Shown here in pieces: positions 19,065 to 27,749 of a stretch of DNA of 64,000 bases. Numbering within the stretch: position 1 is the first letter of the stretch; each line of letters starts with the position of its first letter. A program made the position numbers and the translations under genes. This stretch comes from Crocinitomicaceae bacterium. Lineage in GTDB: Bacteria > Bacteroidota > Bacteroidia > Flavobacteriales_D > Crocinitomicaceae. Below the pieces are notes generated by a model that saw only the letters and a list, made by a program, of their open reading frames with translations, did not search any database and was not told the origin of the DNA. The stretch covers positions 62,001 through 126,000 of the forward strand of contig JAQXBM010000002.1 of NCBI GenBank assembly GCA_029252405.1, in the 5' to 3' direction.

Positions 19065-22000
19065 GCAAACTGCACATTCCAACCTCTACTTTCCAAAACG
19101 CTTTGCAAGGTGACAATCTCGCGAGCTGTAGGTAGGGTGTTTTGAATACGATTAAAAACTAAGGTTCTACCTTCAATTTTGGGTTCCAAGTCGTATGGGA
19201 AGACCACTTCATTGTTGGATTCATTTCGTTCCGAAAACGCTATCCATTGACGCAAGAGGTTGATGGACTCATTGTCACTCAATTTGAAATCAGAAGACCG
19301 TACAGAACAGAAAAAGTCGATGGATTCGCGCGCACGCGTAAGCAATACATTCAAGCGTTTTCGCCCATTTTCGGTATTCATTGGCCCAAATCGCAAGTGG
19401 AAGTCTCCGTTTTCGTTTGGAGCATATCCAAAGCCAATGATTAGTGAATCGCATTCGTCTCCCTGCACGTTTTCGAGCGCTTTGAAAAAGCCTCCATACG
19501 TTTCTTGGTGATCAAACAGTTGGTCTTGCGTCGAGCCGTCTAGTTGTTTCCAAATGCACGCCAGTTGCTCTTCAGAAAACGCAACTATTCCAAGACTTTT
19601 CTTCTCCTTCAGTTTGCTTGATATAAGAACCGCAATGGATCTTGCTTCGACCTCATTTACACGATCCTTGAACTGTCCGTTTTCAACGAAATAATGTCGA
19701 ATTGGACGTTCGTTCACGCTCGATGAAGGGTATGCAGTCAACTTGCCTTCGTAGAAATGCTTGTTCGAAAATGCGATCAATTCTGGGTGCGCACTGCGAT
19801 AATGGTGAAGCAATGGAACCTTTGGAAAATGATAGCTCGCCTGATGGAGTAAATCGGTAATTTCACCCGAACCGGATTGAAAATAATTCGACGGTCCCAT
19901 TTGGTGCTCATCTCCTGCGACAACAATGCGTTTGCTTCGCTGAATTGCGCCGAGTGCATGCTGAATTGGAATTTGACTCGCCTCATCAAAAATGACCAAG
20001 TCGAAGCAGTTTTCTTCCATGGGAAAGCAGTTTGCCAAACTCGATGGATTACTCAACCAAATTGGTTTCAATAGCGAAATCCAATGGCGCGCTTCTGATG
20101 CAAACAACTCCCTCAATGTCGGATGGCTGCGTGTCTTTCCAAATTCTTTAATCAACAAGGCTTTCCCTTTTCGCAACTCTTTTTTGAGCAATTTTTGATC
20201 TGGTTTGAGTTTACTCGCGGGAGTATTCAACAAGGTATGATAGCTTGAGAATTTGTCGTGAACTTTGTTCAATAAATGAGCCGCATGAATCTTTGCTTCG
20301 TTTGATTGAGCGTTAAGAACCGAATTCACTTTCTCCCTGATTTCTTTCAAGTCGAAGTTTGAAAATGCTGGGAAGCGCTCTTTGAATTTGATGTAATTTG
20401 ATCCCAAAATGAGTGCTTCGTATGCTTCAAAATTGGCGCAATCGCGAAGCGAAATCAACTCGGAATCATCCAAATGAAGCAGCTTCTTTCTTTCGGATAG
20501 TACAATAGGTAATTGCTGCTTCTGACGTGAAAGGAAATCAGAAAGTTTCGTGTTCGCATCCAACTTAAACAAGGACTGAATGGTGTGATGAATATCATTC
20601 AGTGCTTTGTGATGCGCAGTTATTTGTGCTCGATGCTCGGCAGGAATTGCTTGAAAGATGTTCCATTTATCCTCAGAAAACACCAACCTTGACTGTTGGA
20701 TCTGTTCAATTTCTTTGGACGGATCATGCACCCCGATCTTCTTGAGTCGTGTTAAACATTTCTTTAGTTTAACTTCTCGTTCTCCAGCCTTCAAGCGTTT
20801 CTCAAGATTCGCATTCGCTTCAGAAAAGGGGATGGTAGAAATCTGCTTCCAACGCTTTTTTGCAGATCGCTTTTCCAAGAAGGAACCCTGCGTGATTTGT
20901 TGGAGAAGTGATTCCGCTTCAATGATCGAAGGGTAGGTTTTCCATTCGGAACCAATTTCACCTTTACCGGACAGTGATACATATTGTTTCGCCAATCGCT
21001 TAAACTGCTTTCGCTCCTTCGATTCAGGTGTGAAAATGGCTGAGTACTTCTTGAAGAGTTCATTTTCGAATACTTGGCAAGTAGCTGCTTCCTTCATAGC
21101 GCGAGAAAGATCGCTCGACGTTTCGAGCGTGAAATCATTTTGCAAGGTTTTCAGTTGCTCTTGGATAGACTGGACCTGCTGATCCAAATGCAAAGACGCG
21201 TCTGATTGAATTGTTTTCTTTCGAAGAAACGAGAGGTTGTTAGCAATCCCCAAATCAAAAATGGATTTAATGACGGCTTTATTCTTGGCGAACTGGGCAA
21301 TCGTTGGGGCTTGACTTGAATAACTCAATCCGATAGCTATCGGATCTAATTCCTTTCCGTCGCTAAATTCCAAGAACTCATGAAAAGAAACTCCGCCAAT
21401 CAAATCCTTTTGATTCAAAAGATCAAGCGTCATTTGAAGATTGTCCTCGTATTGCTCCGAAAGTTGAAGGTTGACTCCAGTATTTCTTCGAAAAGACTCG
21501 AATGTTTCCCATGTTCGTTGAAGACTTTCCAGAAATCGCCGACTTCGCCGTTCAGAACCTGCAACAAAACTCAAGGTGTCTAGATGGTATTGCTCCAATT
21601 TCGATTCAATGACTTCCAATGCTGCTCGTTTTTCTGAAACAGCCAGCATTGTTTGATTTGTTGTCAGTGCTTTTCCGATCAGATTACAAATGACCTGCGA
21701 TTTACCAGTTCCCGGGGGTCCTTGAATAACAGTGTGCGATTTTGAGACAGATTTAAAAACGGTTTCATGATCGGTGTCAGCAGGAAAAAGATTCGTTGAT
21801 GAAACATCGAGTTCAGGCAAAGATGAGCTTCCCATACCAAAAAGATGGCCTATAGCGGGATTCAAATCTTCTACTTGTTGCAATTCTTCCAATTCCTTCA
21901 ATACCTCGTAGCGATGATGATGGAAATTTCCAACTACACAGGTGTTCTCGCTAGCCTCAAGCTTGAGAGATATAAAATGCTCAACCAACTCATCCAGCTG

Positions 22001-22441
22001 CGATAGCGAGTTTGGAATTTCTTGGTCAAATTGTTTTCGAAAACAACTAAGGATAAACGGATTCACGAATGACGCGTCATCTGCCTCTTCGAATTTCAGG
22101 TGTTGCTCAATCCGATTGATCGAATGTGCAATTGGCGTTAGAAGAATAGGAACCTGATAGCTGGCGGGTTCAGTAGCGCGACCATTCAAATCGAGGTGCA
22201 AGGTTCCTCGGGCAACACACAAGGTGTTCACCCCAGATTCCTTGTTATTCAATCGAGCATCTGAGAGAATTTTTCTTGGGAAATCAGATTGTGCAATTCC
22301 ATCGTTAAAAAACGAAACAGGATCATCGACAAAATGAAGCCCTCGATTCCCATTTTGCGCATTCACCAAAACATCATTCACATTGAAGTGACTGCTCTCT
22401 GCGAGCAAATTAGAAATGATATGATGAAGTTCTTCTGACAA
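19061..22441 (-). CDS. Very large SF1 helicase-like ATPase (AAA_11/AAA_12, DUF4011-like layout)
   Basis: 1126 residues from a TTG start (22441-22439); no earlier ATG fits. The N-terminal about 230 residues resemble the region preceding the helicase in DUF4011-type proteins. Walker A is QGPPGTGKS at about 239-246, Walker B LVIFDEASQ at about 817-823, then VVAGDEHQMGPSNYF (motif III), QGDECDSLIIGFGYA and RLNVLLTRARE (motifs V/VI, about 1030). About 570 residues, rich in charged helices and likely coiled coil, separate motifs I and II. The C-terminal Vsr/REase-like nuclease domain of many relatives is not visible. Roles in RNA/DNA transactions or phage defence are known for relatives; none is shown here. 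Confidence 0.85.
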   Translation of the reverse strand: MSEELHHIISNLLAESSHFNVNDVLVNAQNGNRGLHFVDDPVSFFNDGIAQSDFPRKILSDARLNNKESGVNTLCVARGTLHLDLNGRATEPASYQVPILLTPIAHSINRIEQHLKFEEADDASFVNPFILSCFRKQFDQEIPNSLSQLDELVEHFISLKLEASENTCVVGNFHHHRYEVLKELEELQQVEDLNPAIGHLFGMGSSSLPELDVSSTNLFPADTDHETVFKSVSKSHTVIQGPPGTGKSQVICNLIGKALTTNQTMLAVSEKRAALEVIESKLEQYHLDTLSFVAGSERRSRRFLESLQRTWETFESFRRNTGVNLQLSEQYEDNLQMTLDLLNQKDLIGGVSFHEFLEFSDGKELDPIAIGLSYSSQAPTIAQFAKNKAVIKSIFDLGIANNLSFLRKKTIQSDASLHLDQQVQSIQEQLKTLQNDFTLETSSDLSRAMKEAATCQVFENELFKKYSAIFTPESKERKQFKRLAKQYVSLSGKGEIGSEWKTYPSIIEAESLLQQITQGSFLEKRSAKKRWKQISTIPFSEANANLEKRLKAGEREVKLKKCLTRLKKIGVHDPSKEIEQIQQSRLVFSEDKWNIFQAIPAEHRAQITAHHKALNDIHHTIQSLFKLDANTKLSDFLSRQKQQLPIVLSERKKLLHLDDSELISLRDCANFEAYEALILGSNYIKFKERFPAFSNFDLKEIREKVNSVLNAQSNEAKIHAAHLLNKVHDKFSSYHTLLNTPASKLKPDQKLLKKELRKGKALLIKEFGKTRSHPTLRELFASEARHWISLLKPIWLSNPSSLANCFPMEENCFDLVIFDEASQIPIQHALGAIQRSKRIVVAGDEHQMGPSNYFQSGSGEITDLLHQASYHFPKVPLLHHYRSAHPELIAFSNKHFYEGKLTAYPSSSVNERPIRHYFVENGQFKDRVNEVEARSIAVLISSKLKEKKSLGIVAFSEEQLACIWKQLDGSTQDQLFDHQETYGGFFKALENVQGDECDSLIIGFGYAPNENGDFHLRFGPMNTENGRKRLNVLLTRARESIDFFCSVRSSDFKLSDNESINLLRQWIAFSERNESNNEVVFPYDLEPKIEGRTLVFNRIQNTLPTAREIVTLQSVLESRGWNVQFA

Positions 22442-22866
22442 GTGGATAAATTTACGAAAAACCTCACTCCCTGCGTGCTTTCAACTTTTTGTTTTTGACT
22501 GTGTCAAGCTCTCCGGAATAGATGAGGAGAAATGCGATACTCCCTGTGACTACTGGGAATAAGTATTAGCAAGCGTCATCCGCGCCTATTTTGCGTATTG
22601 AGAAAATCGAAGTGAGACGAGGCAGTGTTAGAAGAAGCGTTACGATGGCTATCGGAACGATCACTGAAAACACTGCGTTTCAATAGATTTTTGAGTGGAG
22701 AAAAATCAGCGCAACGGCGTTTTTGGACACTATTTTTCGCTGAATGAAAAAGTGTCAAACAAAATTGAGGTCTTACACAAGGTGAGAATTTGAAATAACT
22801 CAAAAGGGATACCCCTTCATTTTAGTACATTTGTTTATCCATTAACGATACGATACAAAGCAACTA
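22442..22866 (+). other. 425-nt intergenic region without a recognisable gene
   Basis: No frame gives a convincing protein; a 75-codon minus-strand frame at 22576-22803 has no family resemblance. It holds an imperfect hairpin at 22726-22756 (GACACT...AGTGTC arms, continued by T-run/A-run pairing) and a TAnnTTTG match (TACATTTG) at 22826-22833, a likely -7 box for the gene starting at 22867. The rest shows nothing I can name. Confidence 0.5.
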
Positions 22867-24009
22867 GTGAAATTCGGTACGAAAGCAATTCATGCGGGGG
22901 TAGAACCTGATGAAGCGACAGGAGCAATCATGACGCCCATCTATCAGACATCTACCTATGTTCAAGAGGCCGTAGGTCAGCACAAAGGTTACGCATATTC
23001 ACGTACGCAAAACCCAACGCGCCATGCACTCGAAAAGAATTTGGCTGCTCTAGAAAACGGAAAGCACGGAGCGTGCTTTGGATCAGGATTAGCGGCAATT
23101 GATTGCGTCATTAAAATGCTGAATCCTGGCGACGAGGTGATTTCAACGGGTGATCTTTACGGTGGGACCTTCCGCTTATTCAAAACGATTTTTGAGAAGT
23201 ATGGAATCACGTTTCACTTCGTGGACATGACGGAACCTTCTTCGATTGCTGGTTTCATTAACGATAAAACTAAACTCATTTGGGTGGAAACGCCGACCAA
23301 TCCGATGATGAGTATCATTGATATTTCGGCAATGTCGAAAATTGCGAAGCAAGCGAATGCAATGCTATGTGTTGACAACACATTCGCGACTCCATACTTA
23401 CAAAACCCGCTAGATTTGGGAGCTGATATTGTGATGCATTCCGTGACAAAATACCTTGGGGGTCACTCGGATGTTGTGATGGGTGCTTTGGTTGTAAACG
23501 ATGACGCGATCGCCAAAGAAATGTATCGCATTCAGAATTCTTCAGGAGCTATAACGGCGCCAATGGATTCTTTTTTAGCTTTACGCGGAATTAAAACACT
23601 GCATTTGCGCATGCAACGGCACTGCGAAAATGGAGAAAAGGTGGCGCGCTTTTTAGTGGATCATCCAAGAGTTGAAAATGTATATTGGCCGGGATTTGAA
23701 CATCATCCGAATCATGACATTGCCAAGGAGCAAATGCGCGGATTTGGAGGAATGATTTCATTCAGTCTGGTTGGAAATAAATTGGAAGATGCGCTGAGCA
23801 CAGTGAGCAGTGTCAAATTGTTTGCTTTGGCAGAATCACTGGGAGGAGTTGAATCCTTGATTGGACACCCTGTTACGATGACGCACGGAGCCATTCCAAA
23901 AGAAGAAAGAGAAAAAACAGGTGTGGTAGATTCATTGATCCGATTGAGTGTTGGCATTGAAGATGCTGAGGATTTAATCGAGGATTTGATACAAGCACTT
24001 GAAAAGTAA
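22867..24009 (+). CDS. Trans-sulfuration PLP enzyme (cystathionine gamma-synthase/gamma-lyase family)
   Basis: 380 residues from a GTG start. The fold-type I Cys/Met-metabolism signature is clear: [20 protein letters not shown], the SGLAAID loop, [12 protein letters not shown] and the PLP lysine in [17 protein letters not shown]. The C-terminal [17 protein letters not shown] and [13 protein letters not shown] are standard. It catalyses formation or cleavage of cystathionine, linking cysteine and methionine; synthase and lyase cannot be told apart reliably by eye. A likely -7 box (TACATTTG) lies 33 nt upstream. Two further genes follow closely. Confidence 0.93.
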   Translation: MKFGTKAIHAGVEPDEATGAIMTPIYQTSTYVQEAVGQHKGYAYSRTQNPTRHALEKNLAALENGKHGACFGSGLAAIDCVIKMLNPGDEVISTGDLYGGTFRLFKTIFEKYGITFHFVDMTEPSSIAGFINDKTKLIWVETPTNPMMSIIDISAMSKIAKQANAMLCVDNTFATPYLQNPLDLGADIVMHSVTKYLGGHSDVVMGALVVNDDAIAKEMYRIQNSSGAITAPMDSFLALRGIKTLHLRMQRHCENGEKVARFLVDHPRVENVYWPGFEHHPNHDIAKEQMRGFGGMISFSLVGNKLEDALSTVSSVKLFALAESLGGVESLIGHPVTMTHGAIPKEEREKTGVVDSLIRLSVGIEDAEDLIEDLIQALEK

Positions 24010-24020
24010 TATTTGAAAAG

Positions 24021-24722
24021 ATGAACTACAGTAAGTTTGCAGTAATCGGTGTTGGACGCTACGGATCAACAATTGCGAGAGGATTGGCGGAAAAAGGTGC
24101 GCAAGTATTTGCCTTCGACCCGAATGAGGAGAAAATTGAAAGCATCAAGGATGAGGTGGCATTTGCCGTAACAATGGATGCTACTGATGTTCGTGCATTG
24201 AGATCACAAAACTTAGCAGAAATGGACGCGGTCGTTGTGGCGATTGGGGAGAATTTTGAAGCCACAGTTTTGACAGCCGTTCACTTGATTGACCTTGGCG
24301 TGAAGAGAATCATTGCCCGTGCCAGTGGTCCACAACAGCGTTTGATCTTGGAAAAAATTGGAGTGAAGGAAACACTAACTCCAGAAAACGAGGTTGCCTA
24401 CGTTGTTCGTGAGAAATTATTGAACCCGAACATTGTTTCCTTCTTGCAGCTTCCAGATGATCACGAGATTGCTGAAATCCGAGCACCAAAAGGTGTAGTT
24501 GGAAGAACATGTGATGATATCGGCTTCAGAAATAAATACGAAATGACCCTGATTACTATCAAGCGTCAGTATGAAATGACCAAGAATGGTGAAGATTGCA
24601 CCGAACAGCACATCGTTGGTGTGCCTAAGGAAGACACGGTTATTCAGGAAAAGGATACGCTCGTCATCTTTGGTGCAGCAAAAAGCGTAGAGCGTTTCAT
24701 TGAGATCAACGAAGCACTATGA
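24021..24722 (+). CDS. RCK (TrkA/KtrA-type) potassium-transport regulatory subunit
   Basis: 233 residues. The N-terminal Rossmann nucleotide-binding domain is clear (FAVIGVGRYGSTIARGLAEKG, FDPNEEKIESI, VTMDATDVRALRS), followed by a TrkA-C domain with ending NEAL. The size and single-RCK plan match KtrA/TrkA peripheral subunits that gate a KtrB/TrkH ion-conducting partner in response to ATP/ADP or NAD(H). No such membrane subunit is encoded in this window, so the partner must lie elsewhere. It is 11 nt after the trans-sulfuration gene and overlaps the next gene by 4 nt. Confidence 0.9.
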   Translation: MNYSKFAVIGVGRYGSTIARGLAEKGAQVFAFDPNEEKIESIKDEVAFAVTMDATDVRALRSQNLAEMDAVVVAIGENFEATVLTAVHLIDLGVKRIIARASGPQQRLILEKIGVKETLTPENEVAYVVREKLLNPNIVSFLQLPDDHEIAEIRAPKGVVGRTCDDIGFRNKYEMTLITIKRQYEMTKNGEDCTEQHIVGVPKEDTVIQEKDTLVIFGAAKSVERFIEINEAL

Positions 24723-25423
24723 TTTTCATCACGGGTGTTTCGCGCGGATTAGGAAAAGCGATTGCTGAACTATACCTATCGAAAGGAGAGAAGGTCACGG
24801 GAATTGGAAGATCAACAGATCTCGCTCACTCGAATTTTTCATTTTTGAAGTGCGATTTATCTGATTTGGATGCCGTTCGAAACATGGAGATCCCTTCTTT
24901 TGATGAGCCAATCACTCTGATCAACAACGCAGGAATCATTGGAGAGATTAGTCGTCTCAGTGATATGGAAAACGTCGATGTCGATCAGGTGATGACTGTC
25001 AATGTTTCGGCTCCGGTAATTCTGACTCAAAAGGTCTACAAAGACCTCAAAAACAAGGATGCATTTACTTTGGTGAACATTAGCTCGGGAGCTGCAAATC
25101 GAGCAATTCCCTCATGGGCTTCTTATTGCGCATCGAAGGCAGCATTGAACATGCACACGGAAACTTTTCTTGCAGAAGAGCAGGAAAAAGGACACGCTCC
25201 AAAGGTCTACGCAGTGGCTCCAGGTGTGATAGATACAGGGATGCAAACGCAGATTAGAGCGGCAAATCCTGAGAATTTCTCCGGTCACGAGAATTTTAAA
25301 TCTTTGAAAGAAGATGGAAACCTGTTTTCTTCGGAGGAAGCAGCAAAACGATTATCTCAACTTCTTCATTTTGAATATGTTGGAGGTGTATTTCACGATC
25401 TTCGCGAGATAACCGTTCAATAG
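24719..25423 (+). CDS. Short-chain dehydrogenase/reductase
   Basis: 234 residues. Classic SDR motifs: cofactor loop TGVSRGLGKAIAE near the N-terminus, NNAG at about 67, and the active-site pair with Ser in NISSGAA and YxxxK in YCASKAALN. PGVIDTGMQ follows. Sequence alone gives no substrate; the arrangement resembles sepiapterin-reductase-like SDRs. The start ATG overlaps the RCK stop (ATGA), so the two are translationally coupled. Confidence 0.9.
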   Translation: MIFITGVSRGLGKAIAELYLSKGEKVTGIGRSTDLAHSNFSFLKCDLSDLDAVRNMEIPSFDEPITLINNAGIIGEISRLSDMENVDVDQVMTVNVSAPVILTQKVYKDLKNKDAFTLVNISSGAANRAIPSWASYCASKAALNMHTETFLAEEQEKGHAPKVYAVAPGVIDTGMQTQIRAANPENFSGHENFKSLKEDGNLFSSEEAAKRLSQLLHFEYVGGVFHDLREITVQ

Positions 25424-25530
25424 CTATTCCATACACTTCACAGTTTCGTAGGCACTACAGAGTCGAAAAGTTTGTATTTTGGTAAGCTTGTCCGTATCTT
25501 GTGCGTATTAAGTAGAAATACGCTCAAACT

Positions 25531-27675
25531 ATGAAAAAAACAATACTCTCTGCGTTGGGGATACTTGCATTCTCTGCAATATCGCTCTCTCAAACCCAAA
25601 CTACGCAGATCGATCCCACGAATGTTCGTGAAGGAGAATCAGTAGAATACTGTAAAACTCACAAGAAAAAACAAGAATTATTGTTGAACCCTGCCGCGGT
25701 TGCATCCTTTGCGCAAGATGAAGTTATTCGTCAACAAGAGGAAGCGAATGGAGTTCCGGTTCCAAAAGGGACAGTATACTACATTCCAACTGTATTTCAC
25801 GTTCTTCATAACGGGGGAATAGAAAACATCAGCGACGAACAAATCATGGACGCGCTTTCAATTCTTAATCGTGATTACCGTCTGTTGAATGCAGATGCGA
25901 ACAATGTAAATGCTGCATTCCAAGGGTTGCCAGCTGACGTTGAAATCGAATTCAGAATGGCAACAATTGCACCGAACGGAGCTTGTTTCAATGGAATTAC
26001 TCGTACTCAAAGTGCTCTTTCAAACGATGGATCAAGCGGTACAGCGCAAGTTCAAGCGATTATTAATGGAAATGACGTTTACAACGGACAGTTTCCAGGT
26101 GATGAATATATGAACATATTCATTTGTGGAGATATTGATGGAGCAGCGGGTTACACGTATACTCCTTCTAACTGGATTGGAACATCAATGGCGAACGGAA
26201 TCTGGGTTCTACACAATTATGTAGGGTCTATCGGAACTTCTTCGACTTTCACAAGCCGTACATTAACGCATGAAGCAGGTCACTGGTTGAATCTTGAGCA
26301 CCCTTGGGGAGGAAACAACAACCCAGGAAATGCCTCAAGCTGTTCTACTGATGATGGAGTTTCTGATACACCAAACACAATCGGTGTTACATCATGTAAC
26401 CAGAACGAAGCAACGTGTGGACCTTTAGCAAACGTTGAGAACTACATGGATTACTCATATTGTTCAAAGATGTTTACACCTGGTCAAGTGACTCGAGCGA
26501 GAAATGCAATCACTTCAGGTGTTGGTGGACGAAGCAATTTGATTACATCAGGAAACCTCGCAGCAACTGGTGCGACTGGTTCGGTTTACTTGTGTAGCGC
26601 AGAGTTCGAAGCTGATCGTACAACGATCTGTGCTGGAAACACGATCAACTTTGATGACCAATCTTTCAACGCGGTAAACGGTTGGACATGGACATTTACT
26701 GGAGGAACTCCAGCAACATCAACATCAGAGAATCCATCGGTAACGTACAACACACCTGGACTTTACACAGTAACGTTGAATTCAACTGACGGAACAAACA
26801 ACGACACTGAAACGAAGACTTCATACATTCGTGTATTGCCTGCAGCAGCAAGCATTCCATTCTACGAAGGTTTCGAGTCGTACTCAACATTGAACAACAT
26901 CGAGCCATGGGAAGTAATTAACCCAGCTGGAAACGCATGGCAATTGCATACTGGAACAGGTCACACTGGAAACAAATGTGCGAAGATTGTCAACTTTGGA
27001 CAGACAGCAGGAAACTTTGATGATTTGATTTCTTCTCCAATTGATCTTTCATCAATCAACTCAACAACTGGAATGACAATGAGCTTCCGTTACTCGTATG
27101 TGCAACGTTACTCATCAAACAGTGAAGTATTGAAAGTATACGTTACTCCAAACTGTGGAGAAAACTGGGCACCGCGTAAAACGCTTTCAGGGACACAATT
27201 GTCACCGACTGCTCAAAACTCAGCTTGGACGCCAACATCTCAGGCAGATTGGACAACAGTTCACATGACGAACATTACAAGTGCATACTGGACAGATCAA
27301 ATGCGTGCACGTTTCGAATTCAAATCAGATGGAGGAAACAACATCTACTTGGATGACATCAACATTTACGCTGGAGCACCTTCAGACGTAATTGTAGCAG
27401 ACGTAGCAGAAAACGGATTCGATATTGAAGCGCTTTCTGTATTCCCAAATCCAACGGAAGAAGATTTAAACATCCGCTTCACATTGAAGTCGGCTGATCA
27501 AGCAAACTTGATCGTACAAGATGTGACTGGAAAAATCACTCAATCGGCAACGATCAATGCAACTGAAGGATCAAACTTGGTATTGATGAACACTGCTGAT
27601 TTAGCTTCAGGAATGTATTTCTTGAACGTTCAAATCGGAGGATCACAAAAGACAATTCAATTTGTTGTCAAGTAA
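25531..27675 (+). CDS. Secreted M43 (cytophagalysin-type) metalloprotease with T9SS sorting tail, copy 1
   Basis: 714 residues. Signal peptide (MKKTILSALGILAFSAISLSQ), propeptide region, then the zinc site HEAGHWLNLEH (HExxHxxxxxH, first His about 247) and the Met-turn NYMDYSYCSKMFTPGQ of M43B metalloproteases. A PKD-like domain (about 345-430, NGWTWTFTGG) and a jelly-roll/MAM-like domain (PFYEGFESY onwards) follow. The tail SVFPNPTEEDLNIRF ... GMYFLNVQIGG is a type-A T9SS sorting signal. The protein should be exported and either released or surface-anchored. It is the first of two tandem paralogues and has its own terminator. Confidence 0.95.
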   Translation: MKKTILSALGILAFSAISLSQTQTTQIDPTNVREGESVEYCKTHKKKQELLLNPAAVASFAQDEVIRQQEEANGVPVPKGTVYYIPTVFHVLHNGGIENISDEQIMDALSILNRDYRLLNADANNVNAAFQGLPADVEIEFRMATIAPNGACFNGITRTQSALSNDGSSGTAQVQAIINGNDVYNGQFPGDEYMNIFICGDIDGAAGYTYTPSNWIGTSMANGIWVLHNYVGSIGTSSTFTSRTLTHEAGHWLNLEHPWGGNNNPGNASSCSTDDGVSDTPNTIGVTSCNQNEATCGPLANVENYMDYSYCSKMFTPGQVTRARNAITSGVGGRSNLITSGNLAATGATGSVYLCSAEFEADRTTICAGNTINFDDQSFNAVNGWTWTFTGGTPATSTSENPSVTYNTPGLYTVTLNSTDGTNNDTETKTSYIRVLPAAASIPFYEGFESYSTLNNIEPWEVINPAGNAWQLHTGTGHTGNKCAKIVNFGQTAGNFDDLISSPIDLSSINSTTGMTMSFRYSYVQRYSSNSEVLKVYVTPNCGENWAPRKTLSGTQLSPTAQNSAWTPTSQADWTTVHMTNITSAYWTDQMRARFEFKSDGGNNIYLDDINIYAGAPSDVIVADVAENGFDIEALSVFPNPTEEDLNIRFTLKSADQANLIVQDVTGKITQSATINATEGSNLVLMNTADLASGMYFLNVQIGGSQKTIQFVVK

Positions 27676-27692
27676 GAAATAAACGAATCAAG

Positions 27693-27728
27693 AAGACCTT
27701 TTCACATTGCGTGAAGAGGTCTTTTTTT
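27693..27728 (+). terminator. Rho-independent terminator after metalloprotease copy 1
   Basis: A 13-bp stem (27693-27705 with 27711-27723, one G-T wobble) and 5-nt loop ATTGC are followed by a T-run to 27728. It separates the two tandem protease genes into distinct transcripts. Confidence 0.85.
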
Positions 27729-27749
27729 ATCCATTAATTAGAATACAGC

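Noticed and set aside
22576-22803. 75-codon minus-strand frame in the gene-free stretch
   Set aside because: No family resemblance, Arg/Ser-rich shadow-like composition, no start-site signal.
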